From Photorhabdus caribbeanensis (lineage in GTDB: Bacteria > Pseudomonadota > Gammaproteobacteria > Enterobacterales > Enterobacteriaceae): DNA of 56,537 nucleotides. Below are positions 33,339 to 42,222 of this stretch, piece after piece. The notes below the pieces were generated by a model, which saw only the letters and a list, made by a program, of their open reading frames with translations, was not told the origin of the DNA and made no database searches. The first letter of the stretch is position 1; the number at the start of each line of letters is the position of its first letter. Where the stretch lies: positions 1 through 56,537 of the forward strand of contig NZ_RCWB01000036.1 of the NCBI RefSeq assembly GCF_018448885.1. Reading direction: 5' to 3'. Both the position numbers and the translations under genes were made by a program.

Positions 33339-34885
33339 TATTGATTCCTCAATGTAAATAGTTTTTTAGGATCGATTGACTTAATTAACTCTGCTTTCAA
33401 TATCTTATCATTATGGCTTTTTGGAAAGTATTCGTCAGTAACATAGAACCAGTCCGGCCATTTTTCCCGACTTAATTTACTACTTAAAAATGATGAAATA
33501 ATATCTTCAATTTCAGGTAATGATTTCTTCGATATCTCGCCACTCATGCAGGCAACCGGCTGATCAATAGCAACGCCATTTTCATGAAAAGAAAAACCAA
33601 CAACCGTAGCCACATTCACATTGGGTATTCGGGATAAAATAGATTCAACTTCTTCAGGATAAATTCTATGTCCGTTAGCACTCATAAACGTATTTTGCTT
33701 ACGTCCTTTTAAAATTAAATACCCTTCTTCATCTATATAACCGAGATCACCGGTGGCAAACCACTCATCAGGGGGCGTTATTTCTCCAGAAAGGACATCA
33801 TAATATCCCTCCATGATACTGTCGCCTCTTAATATAATTTCTCCGATATTATCAGATGAGCCCATAATGGGTTTAACCGCCACTTCCAATGTATTGTCTA
33901 TTTTGCCAACACAATAAATTGAATTGAGATATCTTTTATCACGATGATCTTGCTCATCTACCCAACAGAAAGGACCATAAGTTTCACTTAACCCATATCC
34001 CTGCATCCATTCACAGCCAATTAATTGGCGCCCTTTCTCAAGTACGCTAGGGGGCATAGCCGCAGCCCCATAAGCAATAACCTGTAAACAGGAGAGATCG
34101 ATATTACGTTCCGCTGTTGATTTAACGAATAATTTCATTGACTCTGGGCGTAACATAATATGAGTGATTTCATTGCGAGAAAGGTAATCAGGCCATCTCT
34201 CTACATTTCTATCTTCGGGTATAAAAAGTGTTGATCGATGTAATAATGAACCGAAAGAAAAAATCACTCCAGTTGTATTATTTAACAAACCTGACATGAA
34301 TATTTTAGCATTTTGAGTGAACTTTAATTTCTCTGTCACCGAACAAATTCTACGACATACTAACGATTCTGAAATACTAATAGCTTTCGGTTTACCTGTA
34401 CTTCCACTGGTAAACAAAACAATAAAGTTAGCAATAGATTGCGGCGAATAAGTTATCATTGGAATTTCCGCAGTATCATTACCAACCCCAATATTATGTT
34501 CTGAAATATCAATCACATTAATGTTGTTTTCTTTTAATTTTCCAACAAAATGTTTATCCTTTTTGAGATAAACAACAAAATCGTATTGCACTTCATTGGT
34601 AAAATTAATCCATTCATCGATTGTTGCCGATGATAAATTATAGGGCATTAATAAATGCAACCCCATAGCACTGGCGGCAGCTAAAAAGAAAACACCTAAT
34701 TCATCATGTTCAAATATAACAATAACTTTATGATCTTTTTGGACCCCTCGACTAAGTAAATCATCAATTAAATGGGAAACAGAAGATATGACCTCTTTTC
34801 TTGTATAATGATAATCCTTAGTGACAATACAATCATGATGTAAGTTATCATGCTCTGAATGTAACAACATAGAGATTAGTTTCAT
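33338..34885 (-). CDS. antG: AntG, acyl-CoA synthetase-like (AMP-binding) enzyme
   Basis: A 515-aa ANL-superfamily ligase. It has the P-loop LFTSGSTGKPKA (158-169), the QGYGLSETYG motif, the ATGDLGYIDEEGYL hinge region and a C-terminal domain with RIYPEEVE. The expected catalytic lysine near the end (SHNDKILKAEL) is present. In the ant pathway a CoA ligase-like protein is required, reportedly to help make the ACP active rather than simply to load starter acids. It lies between antF (ACP) and antH in the operon. Confidence 0.93.
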   Translation of the reverse strand: MKLISMLLHSEHDNLHHDCIVTKDYHYTRKEVISSVSHLIDDLLSRGVQKDHKVIVIFEHDELGVFFLAAASAMGLHLLMPYNLSSATIDEWINFTNEVQYDFVVYLKKDKHFVGKLKENNINVIDISEHNIGVGNDTAEIPMITYSPQSIANFIVLFTSGSTGKPKAISISESLVCRRICSVTEKLKFTQNAKIFMSGLLNNTTGVIFSFGSLLHRSTLFIPEDRNVERWPDYLSRNEITHIMLRPESMKLFVKSTAERNIDLSCLQVIAYGAAAMPPSVLEKGRQLIGCEWMQGYGLSETYGPFCWVDEQDHRDKRYLNSIYCVGKIDNTLEVAVKPIMGSSDNIGEIILRGDSIMEGYYDVLSGEITPPDEWFATGDLGYIDEEGYLILKGRKQNTFMSANGHRIYPEEVESILSRIPNVNVATVVGFSFHENGVAIDQPVACMSGEISKKSLPEIEDIISSFLSSKLSREKWPDWFYVTDEYFPKSHNDKILKAELIKSIDPKKLFTLRNQ

Positions 34886-34908
34886 TTCTGTTTCCCTTTA
34901 ATTAGTAA

Positions 34909-35175
<267 letters not shown>

Positions 35176-35191
35176 TTAAATATTTCAGAGA

Positions 35192-36307
35192 TTAAATAGT
35201 TGAAAAACTCAACGCACATACATGACCTTGATTACTAAGGCGCTGAATTATTATTTGGTTAGTATTTGAAAATTCATTTATTTTATTAGATTGTTGTTCT
35301 CCATCCCCGTTATTTTCTGACAAAAATGATGATGCCAGGACTGAATCAATCACGCCACTGACTGAAAATTGATTATTCAAATAGGGTCTCAGATTTATAA
35401 ATGATGTTTTTATCTCTTTATTTGAGAAAGCCTTACTCGTTATCTCTTTTTCATCATCATATATTCCATCCATAATAAATACAGCATTCCCATTATGGTT
35501 AAATAGCTCAGCAGTATATTCTAAGGTGTTATTTCTGGTATTTTTATCCGGTGCAAAATAATCAACAAAACCGGTCAATTCACACAATATCGAAGCACCA
35601 CGTTCTAAAGCATGTTGCCTCTCTTCCAGCACCAGAAATGCAGCGCCTTCGGAAAAATCGCCTGGCCGTTTTTCGCCAAAAACCTCAGAGTGTTTCTGGT
35701 TTGACGCTTTCTCCAGTAAATTTTTAACTAACGGGCTGGAAAGATGTTCTGACGCGCCACATAGCATCACTTCCGCAACACCATTAGAAATCGCTTCCGC
35801 TGCATAGCCTATTGCTTGCATCCCTGCCACATCAGAGGTAGAAAACGTTTTAGATTGTGCACTAAAACCATAAAGCAGTGACAATTGCCCTTGAAGCGCC
35901 GCAGGGAACCATGCCGTGGCAACATAAGGTCCCATTCCCGTTATGCCTTCAATATGGAGCGCTTTAACTTCATCCTCAATATGTTGCCATCCACCAAAAC
36001 AGTTTCCGACATATATTCCAACGCGATTAGGATCAAGCTTATTTACATCCAATCTACTCGCTTTTAATGCCATTTCAACGGCGACGATACCATAAACCGA
36101 AAATTCATCAATTTTGCGTCTTAAGCGGTTATTGATATATTTTGCCCCATCGAAATCACTCAATGTTCTTATTACAGAACTTGCGGTGGTATTATTTTTC
36201 GATTCTTGGCTCAATAACTTCTGAATAACGTTTGATTTTATGGCAGTGACATCATTGCCATCTGGATGTATTGCACCAACACCGGTAACAACAACTCTTC
36301 TACGCAT
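35192..36307 (-). CDS. antE: AntE, ketosynthase beta (chain length factor)
   Basis: A 371-aa KS-beta partner of AntD that sets chain length. It is a shortened ketosynthase fold. The catalytic cysteine of the alpha subunit (STGCAAG) is replaced by aspartate D159 (STSDVAG), and both active histidine motifs are missing, so it cannot condense by itself. Its start overlaps the end of antD by 8 bases, as usual for KS-alpha/KS-beta pairs. It is unusually short at the C-terminus compared with Streptomyces CLFs (about 400-420 aa). Confidence 0.93.
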   Translation of the reverse strand: MRRRVVVTGVGAIHPDGNDVTAIKSNVIQKLLSQESKNNTTASSVIRTLSDFDGAKYINNRLRRKIDEFSVYGIVAVEMALKASRLDVNKLDPNRVGIYVGNCFGGWQHIEDEVKALHIEGITGMGPYVATAWFPAALQGQLSLLYGFSAQSKTFSTSDVAGMQAIGYAAEAISNGVAEVMLCGASEHLSSPLVKNLLEKASNQKHSEVFGEKRPGDFSEGAAFLVLEERQHALERGASILCELTGFVDYFAPDKNTRNNTLEYTAELFNHNGNAVFIMDGIYDDEKEITSKAFSNKEIKTSFINLRPYLNNQFSVSGVIDSVLASSFLSENNGDGEQQSNKINEFSNTNQIIIQRLSNQGHVCALSFSTI

Positions 36308-37586
36308 TGTCTACTGCCCTCATAACAATAACACTGTGAATACCAGAAAAACCACTTGATAATTTTAATGCGGTCTTAATTGGATATGCGCAACCTTGAT
36401 TAGGAATATAATCTAAATCGCAATCAGGATCTGGCGTTTGATAATTAATTGTTGGGTGAACATACTGTTTTTCTATTTCCAGACACAATGCTACAGACTC
36501 GATCGCATTAGCGGCAGCTAAAGCATGACCTGTCATTGATTTTAATGAGTTAATTGGAATACCGAATGCATTTTCTCCCAAAACAAACTTAATCGCATTT
36601 GATTCGTTAATATCATTTTGAGCCGTAGAGCTACCATGAGCACTAATATAATTTACCGTTGATGGCGACACCTGGGCATCCTTCAATGCCATATCAATGC
36701 ATCGCGCCATTGCCATTCCATCCGCAGGCAAGTCAGTCATATGATAAGCATTATTGACGGATGCATACCCTGCTAATTCAGCATAGATATGTGCTCCACG
36801 CTGCTTAGCGTGTTCATAAGACTCTAAAATTAATATTCCACACCCTTCAGCAATCACAAACCCATCCCGCTCAAGGGAAAAAGGACAAGTCGCCGCTTGC
36901 TGATTTTCCAACTCCCTTGACGAGAGCGCCCCTAAAGCTTCAAAAGAGCCGATAGAGAGTGGACAAAGCGGCGCTTCACTTGCACCAGCCAACATAATAT
37001 CCGCTCTGCCATAACGGATATGCTCCATCGCAATGCCTAATGCATCAAGCCCTGCCGCACAGCCGGTTGATATATTACTGACGGACATCGATGCGCCATA
37101 TTTTTTCGCAACAGAGGTTGCCGCAGAGCTAAAATCGAAGCTGTCATAATCTTCTGATTTAATTAAATCAGGGTGAATATTCTCTTTGCCGCCATTGGTG
37201 ATTCTGAGTAAACACTCTTCCATGCCCGCAGCATCGGCAATCGCTGTTGCTATCGCCACGCCAAAACGCCGACCATCAATGTCTGAAGGTTTTAAATTTG
37301 CATCTTGCATCGCCATCTCAGCGGCATCTAACGCAAACTGGAGATATTTACGCTCACTTTTCAGAACAAACTCTTTGTTATTGCTTTCGTTACCGTAAAC
37401 TTTTCCTATTGCTCCGCTTTTAAAACCAAATTTTTCTCTGCCCCACTCATATTCACTCACTCCCGATTTACCGTTATGAATATTGTTCCAAAATTCATTA
37501 ATGCCAACACCTGTCGGTGCAACAACACCTAGCCCTGTCACCACAACTCTACGCGGTTGAGATTCATTTCTGTTATTTATTATCAC
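36300..37586 (-). CDS. antD: AntD, ketosynthase alpha
   Basis: A 428-aa KS-alpha that condenses malonyl units into the octaketide, with AntE. Active-site residues are C176 (STGCAAGLDA), H317 (SAHGSST) and H354 (MTGHALAAANA). The N-terminus RRVVVTGLGVVAPTG is typical. It is the first gene of the second block of the cluster, separated from antC by 946 bp, so it may have its own promoter. Confidence 0.95.
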   Translation of the reverse strand: MIINNRNESQPRRVVVTGLGVVAPTGVGINEFWNNIHNGKSGVSEYEWGREKFGFKSGAIGKVYGNESNNKEFVLKSERKYLQFALDAAEMAMQDANLKPSDIDGRRFGVAIATAIADAAGMEECLLRITNGGKENIHPDLIKSEDYDSFDFSSAATSVAKKYGASMSVSNISTGCAAGLDALGIAMEHIRYGRADIMLAGASEAPLCPLSIGSFEALGALSSRELENQQAATCPFSLERDGFVIAEGCGILILESYEHAKQRGAHIYAELAGYASVNNAYHMTDLPADGMAMARCIDMALKDAQVSPSTVNYISAHGSSTAQNDINESNAIKFVLGENAFGIPINSLKSMTGHALAAANAIESVALCLEIEKQYVHPTINYQTPDPDCDLDYIPNQGCAYPIKTALKLSSGFSGIHSVIVMRAVDNA

Positions 37587-38015
37587 AATAATTATCTCGA
37601 TAGAAATAGAATAAACATTTGTTCAGGTAAGTTTTATTAAGATAAAAGCTACCCATTTTCATTTAAGAAAATCATTATTTTAAAGTAGTGATATTAAACT
37701 ACTTTATTTATTTTTAAATTTACATTTGCCATATATATGTTTGATTTTTATCTCCTAACCAAAATTCTTGAAAACAAGCACCAAACCATAATTCCATTTG
37801 AATACTCATTTGGTTATTTCACTGATTTTTCATCTAGTTAAACTGCAAGAACAATATGAATATTTCAGGTTAAACCAAACTAAGTTAACTCCCTTCGATC
37901 TGCATATGGATAGAATAATTAAGCTTTTTCTTAATACCTCAATTTATTCTTAAAAATCATCCAGAAAGGAGATGACAAATTTATTATTATAGAGCTGATA
38001 TATCCGCTCACAGTA

Positions 38016-38120
38016 CAATATATCCAAAGCAATATAGCCAAAGCAATATAGCCAAAGCAATATAGCCAAAGCAATATAGCCAAAACAATATAGCCAAAAC
38101 AATATAGCCAAACAACATAG
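38016..38120. repeat. 14-bp tandem repeat, about 7.5 copies
   Basis: The unit CAATATAGCCAAAG repeats head-to-tail from 38016, with the first copy slightly changed (ATATCC) and later copies ending AAAA or AAA. This simple-sequence array is likely to vary in length between strains. It lies in the antC-antD gap, next to an ERIC. Confidence 0.9.
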
Positions 38121-38146
38121 CAAAGATAAGATATCTTTTGCTAGCC

Positions 38147-38278
38147 TATATACCTATCATATTTCAAGTTGCCTTTTTGTTGGCTGCACTCGCTCACCCT
38201 GGTAACATAGTTATCTATGCTCCCGGGGATTCACTCCCTTGCCGTCGCAATCCATCTTGAAATCCATAGGGTATATAT
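38147..38278. repeat. ERIC-type intergenic repeat, copy 5
   Basis: A full copy bounded by TATATACCTATCAT and CCATAGGGTATATA, with the same central palindrome as copies 2-4. If transcribed with antC it would fold into a long hairpin that may limit read-through into antD. Confidence 0.85.
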
Positions 38279-38532
38279 CACCTTGCTCACTGGAATTTCC
38301 GATTAAATCGGCGTATCTATTCTACCTCTAATCATTAGTTTATACTGAGCTGTATCTTTGTGGATTCGATACAAGTAAATCATGCAACATACAATTCATA
38401 CCTTAAGCACCTTTTTCTAAATATCTAAGGCATGCTAAGGCATATTGGATATTAGATTTAATTGTATGATCTTGAAGTCGTTTTTCTGCTCATATTTACC
38501 CCGTCTTACCATATAGTTATATATTATTATTA

Positions 38533-39348
38533 TTATAATATTGCGACTACTCGACTCCATGAAGCATCTGCTTTCTCTAATTTTATTGGAAAACAGCACA
38601 CTTTAAATCCATAAGGTTTAGGAATACTGGTTAAATTACAAAGCCGTTCTATCTGTAAATAAGGGTGATCCCGCCCGATAAAATGAGATGGCCATAAGCA
38701 ATCTTTATTCCCAGTTTTTTTATAGTCGTTAATCATCTCGATGAATGGTCGATCAAAGCTAAATGCATCGGTCCCAATAATCTTTACCCCTTGCTCTACT
38801 AACCATTGAACAGCACTACTTTCAATCGCTCTATAGTGAGTAAAATAGGATTTTGCTCCTAGCAGTTTATCAGCTCCAGTATTGATAAGGACAATATCAT
38901 TTTCTTTTATTTTATAATTAATTTTCTTTAATTGGTTTTCTACCGCCTGTTTATCAATTGATTGATTATCATGACTAAAATCAAGTAATACACCATGATT
39001 ATAAAACCAATCCAAAGGGATATCAGTAATTGTTGCTGGCTGCTCTTGCCCTTCATGCCACCCATAGTGATAAGGAGCATCAATATGCGTTCCGGTATGT
39101 GTGGTCAAGTGATAATACATCAGTGATAATCCCATACCATCAGGAAAATCATTGTGATCAATGATCCACTTTTTGCGTTTGAACCGTTTTACAAAGGCTC
39201 TTTTCCACCATGAATTGGTATGAAAATACAAATAACTTTCACCTAATTTATTGGCGCCCTCTTTATGATCAACGATTCCCCTAGTTACTTTCTCAGGCTC
39301 CCAGAAATCACAATCTATAGGAACACTTAAGTCAATAATATTACTCAT
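38533..39348 (-). CDS. antC: AntC, polyketide cyclase (kynurenine formamidase-like fold)
   Basis: A 271-aa cyclase of the PF04199 metal-dependent group. The motif HTGTHIDAPYHY (H84, H88, D90) is the family's metal-binding signature, and a second region LINTGADK follows. In the ant pathway it is assigned to a later ring cyclisation. It overlaps the end of antB by 8 bases. Confidence 0.92.
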   Translation of the reverse strand: MSNIIDLSVPIDCDFWEPEKVTRGIVDHKEGANKLGESYLYFHTNSWWKRAFVKRFKRKKWIIDHNDFPDGMGLSLMYYHLTTHTGTHIDAPYHYGWHEGQEQPATITDIPLDWFYNHGVLLDFSHDNQSIDKQAVENQLKKINYKIKENDIVLINTGADKLLGAKSYFTHYRAIESSAVQWLVEQGVKIIGTDAFSFDRPFIEMINDYKKTGNKDCLWPSHFIGRDHPYLQIERLCNLTSIPKPYGFKVCCFPIKLEKADASWSRVVAIL

Positions 39349-40054
39349 CTTTGTTCCTTATAATTTCGGAATAGTTTATTTCATTGATATTCGGTGTAGC
39401 AATTACTTTCTTTTGAGATAAGGCACAAACAAATTTCTGATGATGAATCAATAATGTGCTCGACTCTAACTCTTTCATATCTTTAACAGAATCAGGATTA
39501 TTAGCTAATAATTTCTCATGTAAAGTCGAAGCAAATAATTTAATATATGCTTCAAATCTAACCCAATAGCATAATAACATTAAATGATAATAATTCTGAA
39601 ATCCGTGGTTATCTCCCAATCGTTGTTTTAACATTACATCTTGCATATATTCCAGCTCCTTATCCTTAATAAAACATTCAATAATTTCTGAAAGTTTTAT
39701 CTTAGAAGGAGTGACTTCAATATCAACACCTATTTCCCTTGAGCTAAAACCGATGGCACAATAGTTTCCTGACGCACTCAGTGAAAAATAATATTTGAAG
39801 TCTTGCTCCGTGGATATATAAGGTTTTCCGTTATCATTCGTTATGATTTCATAATCAGATAAATATTGACTTAAAACATAACGCAATGCAGCCCGTCGAA
39901 ATATAAATCTTTTTCTTCTATTCGCTAAACAAATTTGGTTATGGCGAACTATATCAGAATGGTGAATTAACTGTTCAATAGAAGCTAAATCAATATCGTC
40001 GATTTTAATAATCCAAAGATCAAAAAAATCAGATGATAAAGAAATGCCGTCCAT
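39341..40054 (-). CDS. antB: AntB, Sfp-type phosphopantetheinyl transferase
   Basis: A 237-aa enzyme that attaches phosphopantetheine to the ACP AntF. It has the NDNGKPYI motif (73-80), FSLSAS (90-95) and the metal-binding GVDIE (109-113). The third motif, usually W-x-x-K-E-A, reads WVRFEA (164-169), with Phe replacing Lys. The His of the usual LSHS segment is Ala here. It lies 2 bp behind antA and overlaps antC. Confidence 0.9.
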   Translation of the reverse strand: MDGISLSSDFFDLWIIKIDDIDLASIEQLIHHSDIVRHNQICLANRRKRFIFRRAALRYVLSQYLSDYEIITNDNGKPYISTEQDFKYYFSLSASGNYCAIGFSSREIGVDIEVTPSKIKLSEIIECFIKDKELEYMQDVMLKQRLGDNHGFQNYYHLMLLCYWVRFEAYIKLFASTLHEKLLANNPDSVKDMKELESSTLLIHHQKFVCALSQKKVIATPNINEINYSEIIRNKDE

Positions 40055-40056
40055 AA

Positions 40057-40833
40057 TTAGTAATTACCTAATCCACCACACACATTAAGTGCTTGAGCGG
40101 TTACAGCCCCGGCGAGAGGAGATGCAAGATAAGCAACCATTTCAGCCACTTCATTAGGTTCAACATATCTTCCGATAGGAACACGCTCTTCGACTCTTCT
40201 TTTCGCCTCAGCGACATCAGTACCCCAAATTTTGGCGTAATGTTCTCTAACACGCTCCGCCATCTCACTCTCAACAAACCCAGGACACACTGCGTTAACC
40301 GTCACACCTGAACCATTACGCGCTAATTCAAGCCCCAAGGATTTAGTCAGGCCAACCACACCATGCTTAGAAGCCGAATAAGGCGCACCATGAATAACAC
40401 CTTGTTTCCCGCCGGTGGAGGCAATATTGATAATTCTGCCGCCGGATAACATTAATTTTCTTTTCAAAACTTCATGTATAACAAAATAAATGCCATTTAA
40501 ATTAACGTTTATGACATTTTGCCAAGTTCGTGGGCTTATTTCAGCAGTAATACCGCCACCAGCAATGCCAGCACAATTCACAAGTACTGTCAGCTTATTA
40601 TCTTCAAGATCCAGTTGATCAAACGCTTTTTTAACATCTTCATGATTAGAGACATCACAAACTATTTTCTTTGCAAATTGACTACCATATTTATTGCGTA
40701 ACTTACCAATTGCACTATCAAGACGCTCAGGAGTACGCGATAATAATATTGGTTCAAAGCCATCTTCAGCTAACCTTTCTGTAATTGCGAAACCAATATC
40801 TCCTGTCGCACCAGTAATAACGGCATATTTCAT
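40057..40833 (-). CDS. antA: AntA, polyketide ketoreductase (SDR family)
   Basis: A 258-aa short-chain dehydrogenase/reductase that reduces one keto group of the polyketide (C9-type ketoreductase). It has the NADPH-binding TGATGDIG (8-15), the NCAGIAGGG segment, and the catalytic triad S139, Y152, K156 (YSASK). The PGFVESEMAERV and C-terminal LNVCGG segments resemble actinorhodin KR. It is the first gene of the ant cluster, so the main promoter is just upstream. Confidence 0.95.
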   Translation of the reverse strand: MKYAVITGATGDIGFAITERLAEDGFEPILLSRTPERLDSAIGKLRNKYGSQFAKKIVCDVSNHEDVKKAFDQLDLEDNKLTVLVNCAGIAGGGITAEISPRTWQNVINVNLNGIYFVIHEVLKRKLMLSGGRIINIASTGGKQGVIHGAPYSASKHGVVGLTKSLGLELARNGSGVTVNAVCPGFVESEMAERVREHYAKIWGTDVAEAKRRVEERVPIGRYVEPNEVAEMVAYLASPLAGAVTAQALNVCGGLGNY

Positions 40834-41559
40834 CTGAACTATTCCTATCGTTATTTATATTATTGCTATTCACGAAAAAACTCGATTACCCCTAACAAGC
40901 ATTATTCACAAACTAGTGACAGTTTTTGTCAGCATTTACGAAAAATATTAACCTTTTCACGTAAAGAATAATAATATATCGGTGTTACATTTACAATAAC
41001 TTATAATACCAAAACACTTTATCATGTCACTATACAAATTCATTTTTCTTACGAACAGAGAGGCAAATAAATACTCAGAAATAACCACCGAATTTAAAAA
41101 AAGATTAGAAAATAAGATGTTATGAATTAACCGCTGGGTTATTTTATCATGAAATAATAATTGATAGATGGGACAAAGTGCAATATAGGAAACCCTGAAA
41201 GCTTTTATTACCTATCCCTTAAACAGGCTTATGTTACCAATTAATCCCATTGTTGGCACAGATTGATGAAAGATATATTCCAAGCACGTACTCTTACCAT
41301 CAGCATGTCAAAACCGGCGATATAACAAAATTAATCACCGGCTGGATTATGTGACAATTTAATGCACGACTGATCTCTATAAAATATAACTTTTTGTTAT
41401 ATTAAATATATCAATAAATATATTTCAGCAACGTTATTAAAAGGAATTAAATATAAAGATCATAATTTCTCAATATTATCTATCGGAATAGTTTAGATCT
41501 TAATTTTATAACAAATAATTCTCTTATTAATAATAAATCTTACCGGATATTTATTATAT
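40834..41559. promoter_or_regulatory. Upstream region of antA (ant promoter)
   Basis: This 726-bp gap separates antA from the downstream end of the XRE gene (both leftward). It should contain the AntJ-controlled promoter. It is strongly A/T-rich, and I cannot place a unique operator. No coding remnant is evident. Confidence 0.5.
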
Positions 41560-41877
41560 TTACGCGACTTTTATTATTTTATCTACCGCAACAGTCACCA
41601 TACCGTCGTGATAACTAAATTCGAAATTCCAACCGAGCCGATTTAGCATATTGAATAATTTATCAATAGTGTGGTTTTCCAGCTTTCCATTAATGATCTC
41701 GCTAATTCTCGCTTGAGTCGTTCCCAAAAGCTCCGCCGCTTTTACCTGACTTAAACCGCGCTCCTGAATCATCTTACGGATGATCACCATTAATTGAGCG
41801 CGAATATGTTTATCATTTGCTTCGTTAGGATTATTGCTGGATGAAACATAAGGGTTTTTCGTTACTATAAATTCCAT
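41560..41877 (-). CDS. XRE-family HTH protein, possible antitoxin
   Basis: A 105-aa protein with a Cro/C1-type helix-turn-helix (LSQVKAAELLGTTQARISEI) and a short C-terminal tail (FEFSYHDGMVTVAVDK), like HigA-type antitoxins that repress their own promoter. An open frame starts at 41910, but the tandem ATGs at 41880/41877 follow AAGG by 5-8 bases and fit the family length better. It follows a small ORF in the same direction, as in higBA-like pairs, but a toxin cannot be confirmed. Confidence 0.75.
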   Translation of the reverse strand: MEFIVTKNPYVSSSNNPNEANDKHIRAQLMVIIRKMIQERGLSQVKAAELLGTTQARISEIINGKLENHTIDKLFNMLNRLGWNFEFSYHDGMVTVAVDKIIKVA

Positions 41878-41959
41878 CATCTCTACCTTAATCAGTGCCA
41901 AAGCCGACAAATTATATCAAATTTGATATAAATGCAATATCTATCCAAACACGGTACAC

Positions 41960-42184
41960 TCATTCGTAAGGGCCAAGGAAACGCACCCCGTTAAAGTGAA
42001 TAAGATGGGACGGCGCATCTGCAACCCACACCTCACTCTCCCATACAATTTCACCAAGGTAGCGGCTCATAATACTTCGGTTAGGAAAAGCGGTAACGTA
42101 GACCAGACCGGCTGTGAAGAACGGGGTTTTACGGCGCATCGGATAAAAATAGATAAAACATCCCCTCTCCTTCATGAGCAGCAT
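41960..42184 (-). CDS. Small conserved-looking ORF upstream of the XRE gene
   Basis: A 74-aa frame ending PSHLIHFNGVRFLGPYE, with several possible starts (42184, 42175 or 42139). It has no signal peptide or clear catalytic residues. Its place just ahead of an XRE regulator suggests a toxin-like partner, perhaps truncated, but I do not recognise the family. It ends ~80 bp before the XRE start and begins ~40 bp after the end of the T6SS cluster. Confidence 0.45.
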   Translation of the reverse strand: MLLMKERGCFIYFYPMRRKTPFFTAGLVYVTAFPNRSIMSRYLGEIVWESEVWVADAPSHLIHFNGVRFLGPYE

Positions 42185-42222
42185 GTTAACCCGATTTTGT
42201 TAATTTCTGACTTTCCACAAAG

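Larger units (their letters stand above)
37587..38532. other. 946-bp gap inside the ant cluster
   Basis: It lies between antC and antD, both leftward. It holds a 14-bp tandem repeat and an ERIC copy. The part next to antD (37587-37990) is A/T-rich and could contain a promoter for antD-antI. No gene is seen. Confidence 0.6.

Noticed and set aside
37976-37996. AGGAG followed by ATG in the antC-antD gap
   Set aside because: The frame stops after six codons.
38016-38120. CRISPR-like array
   Set aside because: The 14-bp units are directly adjacent with no spacers and no cas genes nearby, so it is a simple tandem repeat.
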